A stretch of 64,000 nucleotides of DNA from Flavobacteriales bacterium UBA3477 (GCA_002378005.1 DFQY01000055.1:7709-71708); one strand, 5' to 3'; positions 42,123 to 52,679 are shown, counted from the first letter of the stretch. A program made the numbers and translations. Notes: generated from the letters alone by a model not told the origin.

Positions 42123-44726
42123 ATGGGTTTTCAAAAATACATATCCCTACTCCTTGCCGCCATGGTTTTGTCGAACTGTTCGACGACTAAAGACCGCTGG
42201 ATCAACCGCAAGTACCACGAAACTACTGCACATTACAACGCGTTCTTTAACGGCGAAGAGGCGCTGAAGGGGGCTGTGGGCGCCTTTGAAAAGTCCGAAG
42301 AGTATGATTTCGAGACCCTGTTGCCGGTCTATTATTGGCCGGACGAAAAGCAGGCGCCACAAATGTTTGCCAAGATGGATCGTGCGTTGGAAAAGAGCGC
42401 GAAAGTCATCAAAAACCACAGCATGGTATTCCGTGGCGAGCAGAAAAACGACTATGTGTTCAAGGCGTATTTGCTGATTGCACGGGCAAGGTTCTATAAA
42501 AACGAATGGATTCAATGCATCGAGGCGACGTCCTATATGGAGGACCAGTTTCGTGGTATTGAAAAGGCGGCGGAGGAGGTTTTTTGGGCCCAATTATTGG
42601 CGGGGCAAACCCACATCCGAATGGACAATGCCTTCCGAGCGGAGCAGATCTTAGACGAGATTTATACCAAGGAGCTGCCCAAGGCGATGCTCTTCGAGGC
42701 GCAGAAAACCATGGCGGCGCTGCACATCCAAAAGAAATCTTGGGAGCAGGCGCAGCAATGGGTGGAGAGTGCGGCGGAATTGGCCCCAAATAAGGCGCAG
42801 AAAGTGCGACTCACCTATTTAAATGCACAGCTCTACGCATTGCTGAAAAAGAGATATGAGAGTGCGCTTGCCTATGAGGCGGTGCTAAAACTACATCCGG
42901 ACGATTATGATATTACGTTCTCGGCACAGATCAAACGCGCGGAGAATTTCGATGTGTACATGGAGGACATTGCGGTCATTGAGAAGGATTTGGGAAAAAT
43001 GCTTCGCGACGACAAGAACATCACTTACCGCGATCAGATTTACTACGTGTGGGCGCTGAAGAGATTGGATTTGGAGCATTTCCCGGAGGCTGAGAAGTTG
43101 CTGGTGCAAAGCATTCAGAGTTCGGTGGACAACCCGAAGCAGAAGGGCAAGAGCTATTTGGCGCTTGCGGGCGTGGCTTTTGATTTCCGTGATTTTGTGC
43201 AGGCCCAGGCGTATTACGATAGCGCTTTGGCGGTGTTGCCTGCTGGATATGGCGGGGCGGATACGCTACAACATAGGAAGAGCGTCTTGGATGAATTGGT
43301 CTTGGCGATCAATACCATCACCCTTGAGGACAGTTTGCAGGCGATGTATGGGATGAGCGAAACAGCGTTGCGCGAGAAGTTTGGCCAATTCATTGAGCAG
43401 AAACAAAAGCGCGAGGAAGAAGCCCGACGTCGGGCAGAGCTAGCAGAAATGCGCGCCGAGCAAAATGCGTTACTGGCAAATGCAGGGCCTCAGGCCATTG
43501 GCGGCGGCGAGTGGTATTTCTTTAATGCCCAGATGCGAACGAGCGGGCTAGCGTCGTTTAAACGTACTTGGGGTGAGCGGCCTTTGGAAGACCATTGGCG
43601 CACCAAAGACAAGCCTACTCAAGGTTTTGGCGGGGGAGTAGATCTTGCCAACGCGGATGATGGGGCGGACAGCACGGAGGTGGCGTTGCCTTCGAACGAC
43701 AATAGTGTTGAATATTATTTATCTCGCGTGTTGCGAACGCAGGAAGAGTATAACCAAAGCCTGGTTCGAGAAGCCACAGCGAAGGCTGACCTTGGATTCA
43801 TTTACAAAGACGGTTTGGGCGATTTGGTCGCGGCAGATTTGGCTTGGTTGGATTATTTGAAGGAGTTTGAGAGCTATGCCCAATTAACCCCTAAGGTGCT
43901 TTATGGCCTGTATTTGTTGCGCGGGGAACAATTGGACACAGAACACCAAGAAAAAACTAAGGAAAAGCTACTTGGAGCGTACCCGAATAGCCCATATGCC
44001 GCCTTGCTTCGTGGAGAACTGAAAGGACCTGAGGTGCCGCGCGAAGAGCAGGAGGCGTATGATGTGGCTTTTGCAGCTTTTGAGTCTGGGAATTTGAAAA
44101 CAGCCCAAAAGAAATTGGACCAATTTATTGATCAGTATCCTAAGACCTCACTTCGTGCGAAAGCTCAAATGTTGCAGGCCTTCATTCATGGCGCGAATAA
44201 AAAAGAGGATGAGGTCGTTGCTGCTTTGAAAGGCTTGGTAAAGGACTATGGGCACACAGAAGAAGCTACTGTAGCCGCGCAAATCTTAGCGCTTTTGATG
44301 GACGAGAATGAAGGAGGCAAAGAAGATTTCGAGGGCTCTGGAGATCAAAAGGTTCAGAAGATAGATTTTCCAGAACAACCCAATGCGCCACACAAATTTG
44401 TCCTTGCCATTCCAGCCGAAAACGCCAATATCAACGAGTTAAGAAATGCGCTGGCGGACTTTAATAAGGAACACTTTAAGTTTGACAACCTGCGAATTCA
44501 GAACATATTCTACGATCAGGCCACCCAACTTATTATTGTTAGCGGCTTGAGAACCAAAGAGAAAGCTGAGGTTTATTTGAATACTTTTAGTACTTTAGGC
44601 GGCCCTTTAGAGCAATATTATCCTAAGGCGATGAGTGAAGCGTTCTACATCAACAACCCGAATTTCGGGAAGGTGTACCGCGACAAGGTTCTAAAGGAAT
44701 ACATACAACATATTAAGAAACTATGA
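42123..44726 (+). CDS. sprE: Type IX secretion / gliding motility lipoprotein SprE (PorW)
   Basis: 867 residues, matching the length of SprE. Lipobox with Cys19 (VLSNC). The mature N-terminus RWINRKYHETTAHYNAFFNGEEALK and the TPR-like helical repeats that follow are typical, and the C-terminus ends in a conserved FNKEHFKFDNLRIQNIFYD-type region. SprE/PorW links the outer and inner parts of the type IX secretion system. Other T9SS genes are not in the window. The downstream bactofilin start overlaps its stop by four bases. Confidence 0.85.
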   Translation: MGFQKYISLLLAAMVLSNCSTTKDRWINRKYHETTAHYNAFFNGEEALKGAVGAFEKSEEYDFETLLPVYYWPDEKQAPQMFAKMDRALEKSAKVIKNHSMVFRGEQKNDYVFKAYLLIARARFYKNEWIQCIEATSYMEDQFRGIEKAAEEVFWAQLLAGQTHIRMDNAFRAEQILDEIYTKELPKAMLFEAQKTMAALHIQKKSWEQAQQWVESAAELAPNKAQKVRLTYLNAQLYALLKKRYESALAYEAVLKLHPDDYDITFSAQIKRAENFDVYMEDIAVIEKDLGKMLRDDKNITYRDQIYYVWALKRLDLEHFPEAEKLLVQSIQSSVDNPKQKGKSYLALAGVAFDFRDFVQAQAYYDSALAVLPAGYGGADTLQHRKSVLDELVLAINTITLEDSLQAMYGMSETALREKFGQFIEQKQKREEEARRRAELAEMRAEQNALLANAGPQAIGGGEWYFFNAQMRTSGLASFKRTWGERPLEDHWRTKDKPTQGFGGGVDLANADDGADSTEVALPSNDNSVEYYLSRVLRTQEEYNQSLVREATAKADLGFIYKDGLGDLVAADLAWLDYLKEFESYAQLTPKVLYGLYLLRGEQLDTEHQEKTKEKLLGAYPNSPYAALLRGELKGPEVPREEQEAYDVAFAAFESGNLKTAQKKLDQFIDQYPKTSLRAKAQMLQAFIHGANKKEDEVVAALKGLVKDYGHTEEATVAAQILALLMDENEGGKEDFEGSGDQKVQKIDFPEQPNAPHKFVLAIPAENANINELRNALADFNKEHFKFDNLRIQNIFYDQATQLIIVSGLRTKEKAEVYLNTFSTLGGPLEQYYPKAMSEAFYINNPNFGKVYRDKVLKEYIQHIKKL

Positions 44727-45121
44727 TTGCAACGTCTAAAAAACACCAAGAAAATCCTCAAGCATCGAATAGGATTCTTGTCGGCACCAGCATTGAAGGG
44801 GATTTGCTATCAGACGGCGATGTTCGTGTCGACGGAAGAGTGAAAGGGAATTTAAAGGTTGCCGGAAAGCTTGTTGTCGGGGAGCAAGGAGTTGTAGAAG
44901 GAGAGGCTGAATGTAAAAACGCTTCGATTGCAGGAAGGGTAGACGGCACCTTAAAGGTTGCTCAAATGCTTTCGGTTGTGCAAACAGGCAAATTGAACGG
45001 TCAAGTGTTTACAGAAAAACTTTCGGTTGAGCCTGGCTCAGAGCTGAACGGCTCAATTTCTATGAATACTGTGATGCGCAAAATGGTTAAAGAAGAAGAG
45101 GCGAACTCTCAGACGGCCTAA
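44723..45121 (+). CDS. Bactofilin family cytoskeletal protein
   Basis: 132 residues. The core is a right-handed beta-helix with repeated hydrophobic-Gly steps: SIEGDLLSDGDVRVDGRVKG, KLVVGEQGVVEGEAE, and so on to GSELNGSIS. Short disordered ends flank it. Bactofilins polymerise without nucleotide and scaffold envelope proteins. Translationally coupled to sprE. Confidence 0.92.
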   Translation: MIATSKKHQENPQASNRILVGTSIEGDLLSDGDVRVDGRVKGNLKVAGKLVVGEQGVVEGEAECKNASIAGRVDGTLKVAQMLSVVQTGKLNGQVFTEKLSVEPGSELNGSISMNTVMRKMVKEEEANSQTA

Positions 45122-45136
45122 TCACAAACTTACTTT

Positions 45137-45337
45137 ATGCCGCATGACAAATTTCTCCGCTTTAGTTCTGTCGGAGTGCAAATGGCTGTGCTTACTTACT
45201 TAGGTTCGGAATTGGGCAATTATCTTGACGAGAAATTCGCATCTGAAAAGAACCTATACACGGCACTCTGTGTGATGGCGGCTGTGGGAATTTCTTTGTA
45301 TCAACTTGTTGCGGCGCTTCCAAAAGACGAGGAATAA
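45137..45337 (+). CDS. AtpZ/AtpI family protein
   Basis: 66 residues with two predicted transmembrane segments (about 10-26 and 41-58). The segment YLGSELGNYLDEKF is typical of AtpZ-like proteins that lie at the head of ATP synthase operons and help with c-ring assembly or ion supply. Confidence 0.82.
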   Translation: MPHDKFLRFSSVGVQMAVLTYLGSELGNYLDEKFASEKNLYTALCVMAAVGISLYQLVAALPKDEE

Positions 45338-45339
45338 GG

Positions 45340-45705
45340 ATGCTAGAAAAGCACTTCTATAGCACACTCATCTCTTTGTCCGCAGCTCTTTTTTGCATAC
45401 ACGGCTGGATACTTTCTTCAGGCGTTACAACTGAATTGCTCTTCTCTTATGGAGCTAATGTGTTTTTGGCGGCGTCCGGATACTTTACCATTTACAGATT
45501 GAGAATTAAGCATCCGGACAAGTTGGGCTTCATCTTTATGGGACTAAGTGGCATCAAGTTTCTTGTGTTTTTCTTGCTCCTACAACCCATGTACTACGCT
45601 GACGGTACTATGTCAACAATTGAGTTTGGGATGTTCTTCATTCCCTATTCTGTAACTACAGCAACAGAAACCGTGGTGCTCGTGAGAATATTGAACAAAG
45701 AATAG
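45340..45705 (+). CDS. Small membrane protein, DUF6168-like, of the ATP synthase operon
   Basis: 121 residues with four predicted transmembrane helices. It begins two bases after the AtpZ-like stop and precedes atpB. A protein of this size and topology at this place is frequent in Flavobacteriales; it may replace AtpI. The function is inferred from position only. A 171-base gap to atpB follows and shows no gene, only a weak -7-like TAATTTCG at 45832-45839. Confidence 0.65.
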   Translation: MLEKHFYSTLISLSAALFCIHGWILSSGVTTELLFSYGANVFLAASGYFTIYRLRIKHPDKLGFIFMGLSGIKFLVFFLLLQPMYYADGTMSTIEFGMFFIPYSVTTATETVVLVRILNKE

Positions 45706-45876
45706 TCTTCATTGCTCAATTTACAGCGCTGATTTTCAGGTAAAAGAAGGGTACATACGATGGTGTTTTAGAGCCAGCGAGTTATTGACAATAAAAAGCT
45801 GATAAAGCTTCTCCGCGTAGAGATTAAGTGTTAATTTCGCATCGTTTTTAAGACGTCTAATTTTCTGAAACAGGAA

Positions 45877-46989
45877 ATGCATTACAATATTTACTCGAAG
45901 CTCTCCGTGTCTTTAGCCTTGGCAGGAGCGATACTTTTCTCTGTTCCCGCATTCGCCCAAGACAAAAATCACCACGAGGATTCACGCACTGTAGCTGCTC
46001 ATGACACACATGATCACACGGACTCGGAAGGCGGCCATGACGTTAAGACACAAATCAAAGAAACCATTGAGCACCACCTGGCCGATTCTTACGAGTTCAC
46101 GATTACCGAGGGGGTTGGTTTTCCATTGCCGGTGATTCTTTTTGATGAAGGACTTAAAGTTTTCTCGTCTTCTAAATTTCATCACGGCGAGTCTGTAGCA
46201 GAGGTTGATGGAAATTACTACGTTTTGCATCACAGTAAAGTATACAAAACGGACGCTTCAGGCCACTTATCTATGGATGAACATCATCATCCAACGAATG
46301 TCATGCCTCTTGATTTTTCAATTACGAAGAACGTATTCATGATTTTGGTTATGGCAGGCTTCATGTTTTTCCTTTTTAAAGGAGTGGCCAAGGCTTACCA
46401 GAGTGGCCAAACACCAAAAAAGGCAGGGCGTTTCCTAGAGCCGATTATTATTTATGTACGCGATGAGATAGCTATTCCGAACATCGGTGAAAAACACTAC
46501 AAGAAGTATATGAGCTATTTGCTTACGGTGTTCTTCTTTATTTGGTTTATGAATCTAGTGGGAATGACGCCATTAGGAATTAATGTGACAGGCAATATTG
46601 CGATTACATTTTCTCTTGCGCTAATTACGTTTATGATTACCCAGGTTTCTGGGAACAAGCATTATTGGCAACATATTTTATGGATGCCAGGCATACCCGT
46701 GATATTGAAGCCGGTCATGGCAATTATTGAAATCTTAGGGCTATTTATAAAACCATTTTCATTAATGATGCGCCTTTATGCTAATATGCTGGCAGGCCAC
46801 GTCGTAATAATGAGCATTATAGGTTTAATTTTTGTGTTCGGAAGCTGGTTGATTGCCCCAGCTTTTTTCGGGCTAACTCTTGTATTATCCCTGTTAGAGG
46901 TGTTAGTAGCGGCGTTACAGGCATATATTTTTACCATGCTAACAGCGCTTTACTTTGGTTCAGCGGTAGAAGAGCATGAACATCACTAA
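45877..46989 (+). CDS. atpB: ATP synthase F0 subunit a
   Basis: 370 residues, longer than the E. coli protein due to an N-terminal signal peptide (ending AFAQ) and a His/Asp-rich extension typical of Bacteroidota. The essential Arg lies in LMMRLYANMLAGH, and the last helix has LVAALQAYIFTMLTALY. It forms the proton half-channels against the c-ring. Confidence 0.95.
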   Translation: MHYNIYSKLSVSLALAGAILFSVPAFAQDKNHHEDSRTVAAHDTHDHTDSEGGHDVKTQIKETIEHHLADSYEFTITEGVGFPLPVILFDEGLKVFSSSKFHHGESVAEVDGNYYVLHHSKVYKTDASGHLSMDEHHHPTNVMPLDFSITKNVFMILVMAGFMFFLFKGVAKAYQSGQTPKKAGRFLEPIIIYVRDEIAIPNIGEKHYKKYMSYLLTVFFFIWFMNLVGMTPLGINVTGNIAITFSLALITFMITQVSGNKHYWQHILWMPGIPVILKPVMAIIEILGLFIKPFSLMMRLYANMLAGHVVIMSIIGLIFVFGSWLIAPAFFGLTLVLSLLEVLVAALQAYIFTMLTALYFGSAVEEHEHH

Positions 46990-47007
46990 ATATTGAGTAT
47001 TAATTAA

Positions 47008-47211
<204 letters not shown>

Positions 47212-47295
47212 TTGAAGATTAAAGCAGAGTGTAACGGTTGGTTGCTCTCTGCTTTTAAATCATTTTAGTACAGTTTGATTACACATTATTAAAAT

Positions 47296-47796
47296 ATGGA
47301 TAAGTTAATTCACGATTTTTCATTTGGCCTATTTATATGGCAGCTCTTGGTCTTCGTTGCCCTTATTTTCTTATTAAAGAAGTATGCTTGGAAACCAATT
47401 CTTGATGCGGTAAATGCTCGCGAAGAGTCTATTGAAGGGGCATTGAAAGCCGCTGAAAAAGCGCGAAAAGAAATGAAAGCGCTTCAATCCGACAATGAAG
47501 CTATTTTGAAAGAAGCACGCGAAGAGCGTGAGCGCATTCTAAAGGAGGCTCGTGATATGAAAAACAAGATTGTTGCAGAGGCGAAGGAAGCAGCAAGTGC
47601 AGAAGCTGATAAAACGGTTGCTGCAGCAAAAGCAACTATTGAAGCTGAGAAAACTGCAGCCGTTGCCGAGCTTAAAAAGCAGGCTGCTACACTGAGTATT
47701 AAGGTGGCTGAAAAAGTTTTAGGTCAAGAATTGAGCGATGCGAACAAGCAAGCTGAAATGATTGGCAAAATCATCGACGACGTTAAATTCAACTAA
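47296..47796 (+). CDS. atpF: ATP synthase F0 subunit b
   Basis: 166 residues. An N-terminal membrane helix at about residues 9-26 is followed by a long charged coiled coil rich in Ala, Glu and Lys. It is the peripheral stalk of ATP synthase. Confidence 0.94.
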   Translation: MDKLIHDFSFGLFIWQLLVFVALIFLLKKYAWKPILDAVNAREESIEGALKAAEKARKEMKALQSDNEAILKEAREERERILKEARDMKNKIVAEAKEAASAEADKTVAAAKATIEAEKTAAVAELKKQAATLSIKVAEKVLGQELSDANKQAEMIGKIIDDVKFN

Positions 47797-47804
47797 TACT
47801 CAGA

Positions 47805-48341
47805 ATGAATTACCCTCGAGTAGCTTCACGATACAGCAAGGCGCTATTGGATTTAGCGGTTGAGCAAAACATGCTCGATCAAGCTCAAGCGGATGCCCAG
47901 TCTATGACGAAGGCCATCGCCGAATCCAAAGAGCTAGAACAGTTATTAAAAAGCCCCATTGTCAAGGCAGATAAGAAGCAGACCATCTTGAAAGAGATCT
48001 TTGCTGGTAAACTCTCGCCTTTGTTCGAGGGCTTTGTTATGCTGTTGACAAAAAATGGCCGTGAAGCACACCTTGGTTCAGTATGTGAGAAGTTCCAAAA
48101 GGATGTTCTTCACCACAAAGGCATCGTTGAAGCACACGTAGTAAGTGCTGTTGCTCTGAAGGATGCAGATAAAAAGAATCTAGTAGCAAAGCTTGGCGAG
48201 CAACTGGGTAAAGAAATCCTACTTACAGAAAGTGTAGACGCCTCAGTAATAGGTGGTCTTAAACTACTGGTAGAAGGATACGAATTAGATAATACTATAT
48301 CAGGTAAGCTACGTACGTTGCGCAATGCGATGTTGAGCTAA
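47805..48341 (+). CDS. atpH: ATP synthase F1 subunit delta
   Basis: 178 residues. The N-terminal VASRYSKALLDLAVEQ and the C-terminal SVDASVIGGLKLLVEGYELDNTI (Gly-Gly turn) are standard. It joins the b stalk to the F1 head. Eight bases separate it from atpF. Confidence 0.94.
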   Translation: MNYPRVASRYSKALLDLAVEQNMLDQAQADAQSMTKAIAESKELEQLLKSPIVKADKKQTILKEIFAGKLSPLFEGFVMLLTKNGREAHLGSVCEKFQKDVLHHKGIVEAHVVSAVALKDADKKNLVAKLGEQLGKEILLTESVDASVIGGLKLLVEGYELDNTISGKLRTLRNAMLS

Positions 48342-48383
48342 CCCAACGAATTACAAGAAAACAAAGACCCTAAAAAAAGGATC

Positions 48384-49964
48384 ATGGCAGATGTAAATCC
48401 AGCTGAAATTTCAGCAATTCTTAAGCAACAACTTTCCGGATTTGACGGAGGTGCGAGCCTACAGGAAGTAGGTACTGTATTGGAAGTGGGTGATGGTATC
48501 GCTCGCGCATACGGTTTGACGAACGCTCAATCAGGTGAGTTGGTTGAATTTGAAAACGGTCAGAAAGGTATCGTATTGAACCTTGAAGAAGATAACGTAG
48601 GTATAGTATTGCTTGCGCCATCTACCGACATTAAGGAAGGTTCAACGGTAAAACGCACAAACACTATCGCGTCTATTAACGTAGGTGAAGGAATGGTTGG
48701 ACGTGTTGTTGATACATTGGGTAACCCTATTGACGGTAAGGGCGATATCGCTGGCGAAACTTACGAGATGCCACTAGAGCGCAAGGCACCTGGGGTAATC
48801 TTCCGTCAGCCGGTAAACGAGCCGATGCAAACAGGTATTAAGTCTATCGACGCGATGATTCCTATCGGTCGTGGTCAGCGTGAGTTGATCATTGGTGACC
48901 GTCAGACAGGTAAGACGACTGTTGCTATCGATACCATCATCAACCAAAAAGAATTCTTTGAAGCAGGCCAGCCTGTATACTGTATCTACGTTGCTGTAGG
49001 TCAGAAAGGTTCTACAGTTGCAGGTATCGCTAAAACATTGGAAGATGCAGGTGCTATGCAGTACACGACTATCGTTGCGGCAAACGCTTCTGATCCTGCT
49101 CCGATGCAATTCTACGCTCCTTTTGCGGGTGCAGCGATCGGTGAGTACTTCCGTGATACAGGCCGCCCAGCATTGATCATCTATGATGACCTAAGTAAGC
49201 AGGCGGTTGCATACCGTGAGGTATCACTACTACTACGTCGTCCTCCAGGTCGTGAGGCTTACCCAGGGGACGTATTCTACTTGCACTCAAGATTGCTCGA
49301 GCGTGCCGCTAAGGTGATTGCCGATGATACCATCGCTTCTCAAATGAACGACCTTCCTGAGTCTTTGAAAGGAAAAGTGAAAGGTGGCGGTTCTTTGACA
49401 GCACTTCCCATTATTGAAACACAAGCGGGTGATGTATCTGCCTACATCCCAACGAACGTGATTTCAATTACCGATGGACAGATCTTCTTGGAAGCAGATT
49501 TGTTCAATTCTGGGGTACGTCCTGCGATTAACGTGGGTATCTCAGTATCTCGTGTAGGGGGTTCTGCTCAGATTAAACCAATGAAGAAAGTATCTGGTAC
49601 ATTGAAGCTTGACCAAGCGCAGTACCGCGAACTCGAAGCATTTGCGAAATTTGGTTCTGACCTTGATGCTGCCACGATGGCGGTAATTAACAAAGGTGAG
49701 CGTAACGTGGAGATCTTGAAACAAGGTGTGAACCAGCCAATGTCTGTAGCGCACCAAGTAGCAATCATTTACGTTGGGGTGAAAGGAAAGCTTAATAAGG
49801 TTCCTACCAACCAAGTGAAGGCATTCGAAAGCGCCTTGATCGAATACATGGAAGCAAATAAGAAAGACGCATTGAACGCTATTGCAACGGGCAAATGGTC
49901 TGATGCCGAAATTGACGCGATTGAAGCGTCAGTTGCTGAGGTTCTTCCTAACTACGAAGCATAA
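48384..49964 (+). CDS. atpA: ATP synthase F1 subunit alpha
   Basis: 526 residues. Walker A GDRQTGKT and the signature segment with [17 protein letters not shown] are present. It binds nucleotide at non-catalytic sites and alternates with beta. Codon use is the most biased of the window (many GGT, CGT, AAC, GTA codons), in line with high expression. Confidence 0.97.
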   Translation: MADVNPAEISAILKQQLSGFDGGASLQEVGTVLEVGDGIARAYGLTNAQSGELVEFENGQKGIVLNLEEDNVGIVLLAPSTDIKEGSTVKRTNTIASINVGEGMVGRVVDTLGNPIDGKGDIAGETYEMPLERKAPGVIFRQPVNEPMQTGIKSIDAMIPIGRGQRELIIGDRQTGKTTVAIDTIINQKEFFEAGQPVYCIYVAVGQKGSTVAGIAKTLEDAGAMQYTTIVAANASDPAPMQFYAPFAGAAIGEYFRDTGRPALIIYDDLSKQAVAYREVSLLLRRPPGREAYPGDVFYLHSRLLERAAKVIADDTIASQMNDLPESLKGKVKGGGSLTALPIIETQAGDVSAYIPTNVISITDGQIFLEADLFNSGVRPAINVGISVSRVGGSAQIKPMKKVSGTLKLDQAQYRELEAFAKFGSDLDAATMAVINKGERNVEILKQGVNQPMSVAHQVAIIYVGVKGKLNKVPTNQVKAFESALIEYMEANKKDALNAIATGKWSDAEIDAIEASVAEVLPNYEA

Positions 49965-50000
49965 TAGTAAACCACGGCTTAGGCCGGAAAACAACGTCTT

Positions 50001-50855
50001 ATGGCGAACTTGAAAGAGCTTAGAAATAGAATTACTTCTGTCGGTAGCACGATGAAGATTACTTCTGCCATGAAAATGGTTAGTGCTGCGAAGCTTAAAA
50101 AGGCTCAAAACGCTATTGTTCAAATGAGACCTTATGCTTCTAAGTTGACTGAAATCCTACAGAAGGCTTCGGGCACATTGGACGCAAGCGAAAACGCTTA
50201 TGGGCAAGTTCGTGAAGGGAACAAGGTTCGTTTGGTGATCATCACTTCAAATCGTGGACTTTGTGGCGGTTTTAACTCAAGCATTGTAAAAAAGGCGAAG
50301 AGTTTCATGGAGGCTAATCCAGCGGATTACACCATTTCTACGATCGGTAAGAAAGGTGGCGAAGCGTTCAAATATGATGCTCGTTTAAGCACACGTAATA
50401 CGGGGCTTTGGGACGATATTACCTTTGAAGGCGCCAAAGAACAAGCTCAAGTATTAATGGACGGCTTCTTGGCGGGTGAGTTCGATAAGGTGGTGCTTTT
50501 GTACAATGCGTTTAAGAATGCTGCGGTACAAGAACCCACAGCGGAACAATTCCTTCCTATCGCAATGGATGAATCTGAAGGTCCTGCGGATACGACAGAG
50601 TACATCTACGAGCCAGGCAAGGCGGAGATCTTAAAAGACTTGATCCCAACCTCTTTGAAAACCCAGTTGTTTGCAGCTCTATTGGACGCCAATGCCTCTG
50701 AGCACGGCGCGCGAATGACTGCCATGCACAAGGCAACGGACAACGCCAAGGCCTTGCAAGGTGACCTTAAGTTGGAATACAACAAGGCACGTCAGGCAGC
50801 CATTACAAACGAAATCCTCGAGATCGTGGGTGGTGCAGATGCTTTATCCGGATAA
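50001..50855 (+). CDS. atpG: ATP synthase F1 subunit gamma
   Basis: 284 residues. The N-terminal LRNRITSVGSTMKITSAMKMVSAAKLKKAQ and the C-terminal KATDNAKALQGDLKLEYNKARQAAITNEILEIVGGADAL helices form the rotor shaft. The ATP synthase operon ends here; beta and epsilon genes are not present, as is usual in this phylum. Confidence 0.96.
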   Translation: MANLKELRNRITSVGSTMKITSAMKMVSAAKLKKAQNAIVQMRPYASKLTEILQKASGTLDASENAYGQVREGNKVRLVIITSNRGLCGGFNSSIVKKAKSFMEANPADYTISTIGKKGGEAFKYDARLSTRNTGLWDDITFEGAKEQAQVLMDGFLAGEFDKVVLLYNAFKNAAVQEPTAEQFLPIAMDESEGPADTTEYIYEPGKAEILKDLIPTSLKTQLFAALLDANASEHGARMTAMHKATDNAKALQGDLKLEYNKARQAAITNEILEIVGGADALSG

Positions 50856-50878
50856 TCAGCGTTACTAAATTATTAAGA

Positions 50879-50914
50879 AAGGCCTCGGATTATACCGAGG
50901 CCTTCTCATTTTGT
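50879..50914 (+). terminator. Intrinsic terminator of the ATP synthase operon
   Basis: AAGGCCTCGG / CCGAGGCCTT with a six-base loop, followed by TCTCATTTTG. Perfect ten-base stem; the T-tract is imperfect. Confidence 0.82.
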
Positions 50915-51018
50915 GTCAAATTGCATCATTGAGTAAGGTGTCGGCAAGAATGTGTGAACCATATTTTCAATCGAGCGTTAAAATATGTACATAAGTATCG
51001 AACAAAACCATTTAACCA

Positions 51019-51204
51019 ATGACTCAATCCAAAATATTGGAGAAGGAATTTATCAGCGTAGCCGAGCTGATGCATTTATTTAGTATTTCTCGCGCAACTG
51101 CACAGCGCTTATTAAAATCTGGAGAAATTCAAAGTGAAAAATTGGGAGGAAAAGTAATCATTCCCACACAGCCGATTAAGGAAAAATTCAGTTTAGATAA
51201 ATAA
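51019..51204 (+). CDS. Small helix-turn-helix protein (excisionase/MerR-like fold)
   Basis: 61 residues. The core FISVAELMHLFSISRATAQRLLKSGEIQSEKLGGKVIIP matches the HTH_17 type DNA-binding domain, where a helix-turn-helix is followed by a wing. It may regulate a neighbour, for example the kinase gene 49 bases downstream. No recombinase or phage gene is near, so a role as excisionase is unlikely. Confidence 0.7.
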   Translation: MTQSKILEKEFISVAELMHLFSISRATAQRLLKSGEIQSEKLGGKVIIPTQPIKEKFSLDK

Positions 51205-51253
51205 TCGCTGAATGGCGACGGGTCATACCACCTCTATGTTCTAACTTAGGAAC

Positions 51254-52678
51254 ATGACTTTTTTGACCCTTCGCGTCCGTACATTTTTATTCATGCTTTT
51301 GATTATCCTGGTGGCCTTTGTGCTGACCGGGACGGTTAGTTTGTACCATTTCCGTTCGGAAAACAAGCAGTACCATTTCGATCGATTGACGCGTAAAGAA
51401 AACGCCATGGTCAATCACCTTGACTACATCACTAAGCCTTATCAGGGACAAGGGTTTAGCGAGGCAGAATGGCGAGAAATATTGGCCCAAAAAGTTTCTG
51501 AGATTAGTTCGGTGCACCAACTAGATATGGGGGTCTATTCCAAGGACGGGAAGCTTCTAGCGGGAAGCTTGATGTACACCAACGACCCTAAGGTGTTTCC
51601 TGCGACGGTATACATAGACGAGGCTGCTGCTCCTGGCGAAGAAGTGCCGTTAAAAATCACTGAACGACCACCGTATATCATAGGCACAAGAGCGCTACAC
51701 AATTACGGAGGATCGCTGGAATTTATAGTGCGTGTTCCCTATGAGGTGAGCGCTAATGACATCCCCGATGAAGACTACAACTTCTTGCGCAGACTAGCTT
51801 TTATCTATATAGCGTTATTTGTTTTGGGCATTGTCATGGCTCTTTTCTTGTCCAATTATATCAGCAAGAACATGCGCGCTGTAAGTGAGCGTTTGAAGGA
51901 GTTTCGATTAAATCAGAGCAATGAAAAGCTCGAATGGCGCTTTAAGGATGAAATAGGAGAGTTGATCTCGGAGTATAATATCATGGTAGAGAAACTTGAG
52001 AAAACCGCGGTGGAATTAGCGCAAAGTGAGCGCGAGAGCGCGTGGAAAGAGATGGCGCAGCAAGTCGCACACGAGATTAAAAATCCACTTACGCCAATGA
52101 AACTCACCCTGCAGATGATGCAGCGCGAGAAGGATTTGGAAGAGCTTCACAGCATGACCACGAACCTACTGGAAGAAATAGAAAGCTTAAGTCATATTGC
52201 GGAGGCTTTCTCGCGATTTGCGCAAATGCCGGACCTCAGCTTAGATGCGGAAGACGTGAGTTATTTGACCAATAGGGCAGCTTCCTTGTACTTAGATCAA
52301 GGCATACGGTTTGTATCTACAGGACCTCTTCACGCTAGGGTGGATAAAGAACAATGGACTCGGGTCATTCATAATTTGATCAAGAATGCCATTCAAAGTA
52401 TTCCTGCGGGCCAAGAGCCTGATATTCTCATAACATCGGCGAAGGCAAAAGACAAAGCGATGATTAGCGTGCAGGATAACGGGGGGGGTATTCCAAAAGA
52501 AATGCAGCATAAGGTCTTCGAGCCGAACTTTACCACCAAATCATCGGGCATGGGACTGGGACTGGCCTTAGTCAAGAATTTGGTCAACAGCTTCGGCGGT
52601 GCCATTGGATTTGATACCTCAGAGAAGGGAACCACCTTCATCATCGTATTACCACTTTTGAATGCTAAACAGAAATAA
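51254..52678 (+). CDS. Sensor histidine kinase, NtrY-like
   Basis: 474 residues. Two transmembrane segments (about 10-30 and 181-202) bracket an extracytoplasmic sensor region; a HAMP linker follows (203-255). The phospho-acceptor H273 is in AQQVAHEIKNPLTPMK, and the HATPase domain has the N box (LIKNAIQS), DNGGGIP at 408 and GMGLGLALVKNLV. The LTPMK motif after the His is typical of NtrY-like kinases. No response regulator is adjacent. The codons for the three Gly of DNGGG lie in a run of eight G. Confidence 0.9.
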   Translation: MTFLTLRVRTFLFMLLIILVAFVLTGTVSLYHFRSENKQYHFDRLTRKENAMVNHLDYITKPYQGQGFSEAEWREILAQKVSEISSVHQLDMGVYSKDGKLLAGSLMYTNDPKVFPATVYIDEAAAPGEEVPLKITERPPYIIGTRALHNYGGSLEFIVRVPYEVSANDIPDEDYNFLRRLAFIYIALFVLGIVMALFLSNYISKNMRAVSERLKEFRLNQSNEKLEWRFKDEIGELISEYNIMVEKLEKTAVELAQSERESAWKEMAQQVAHEIKNPLTPMKLTLQMMQREKDLEELHSMTTNLLEEIESLSHIAEAFSRFAQMPDLSLDAEDVSYLTNRAASLYLDQGIRFVSTGPLHARVDKEQWTRVIHNLIKNAIQSIPAGQEPDILITSAKAKDKAMISVQDNGGGIPKEMQHKVFEPNFTTKSSGMGLGLALVKNLVNSFGGAIGFDTSEKGTTFIIVLPLLNAKQK

Positions 52679-52679
52679 T

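Noticed and set aside
51019..51204. Small HTH protein as sign of a prophage or mobile element
   Set aside because: No integrase, att repeats, phage genes or composition break are present; the neighbours are core genes.
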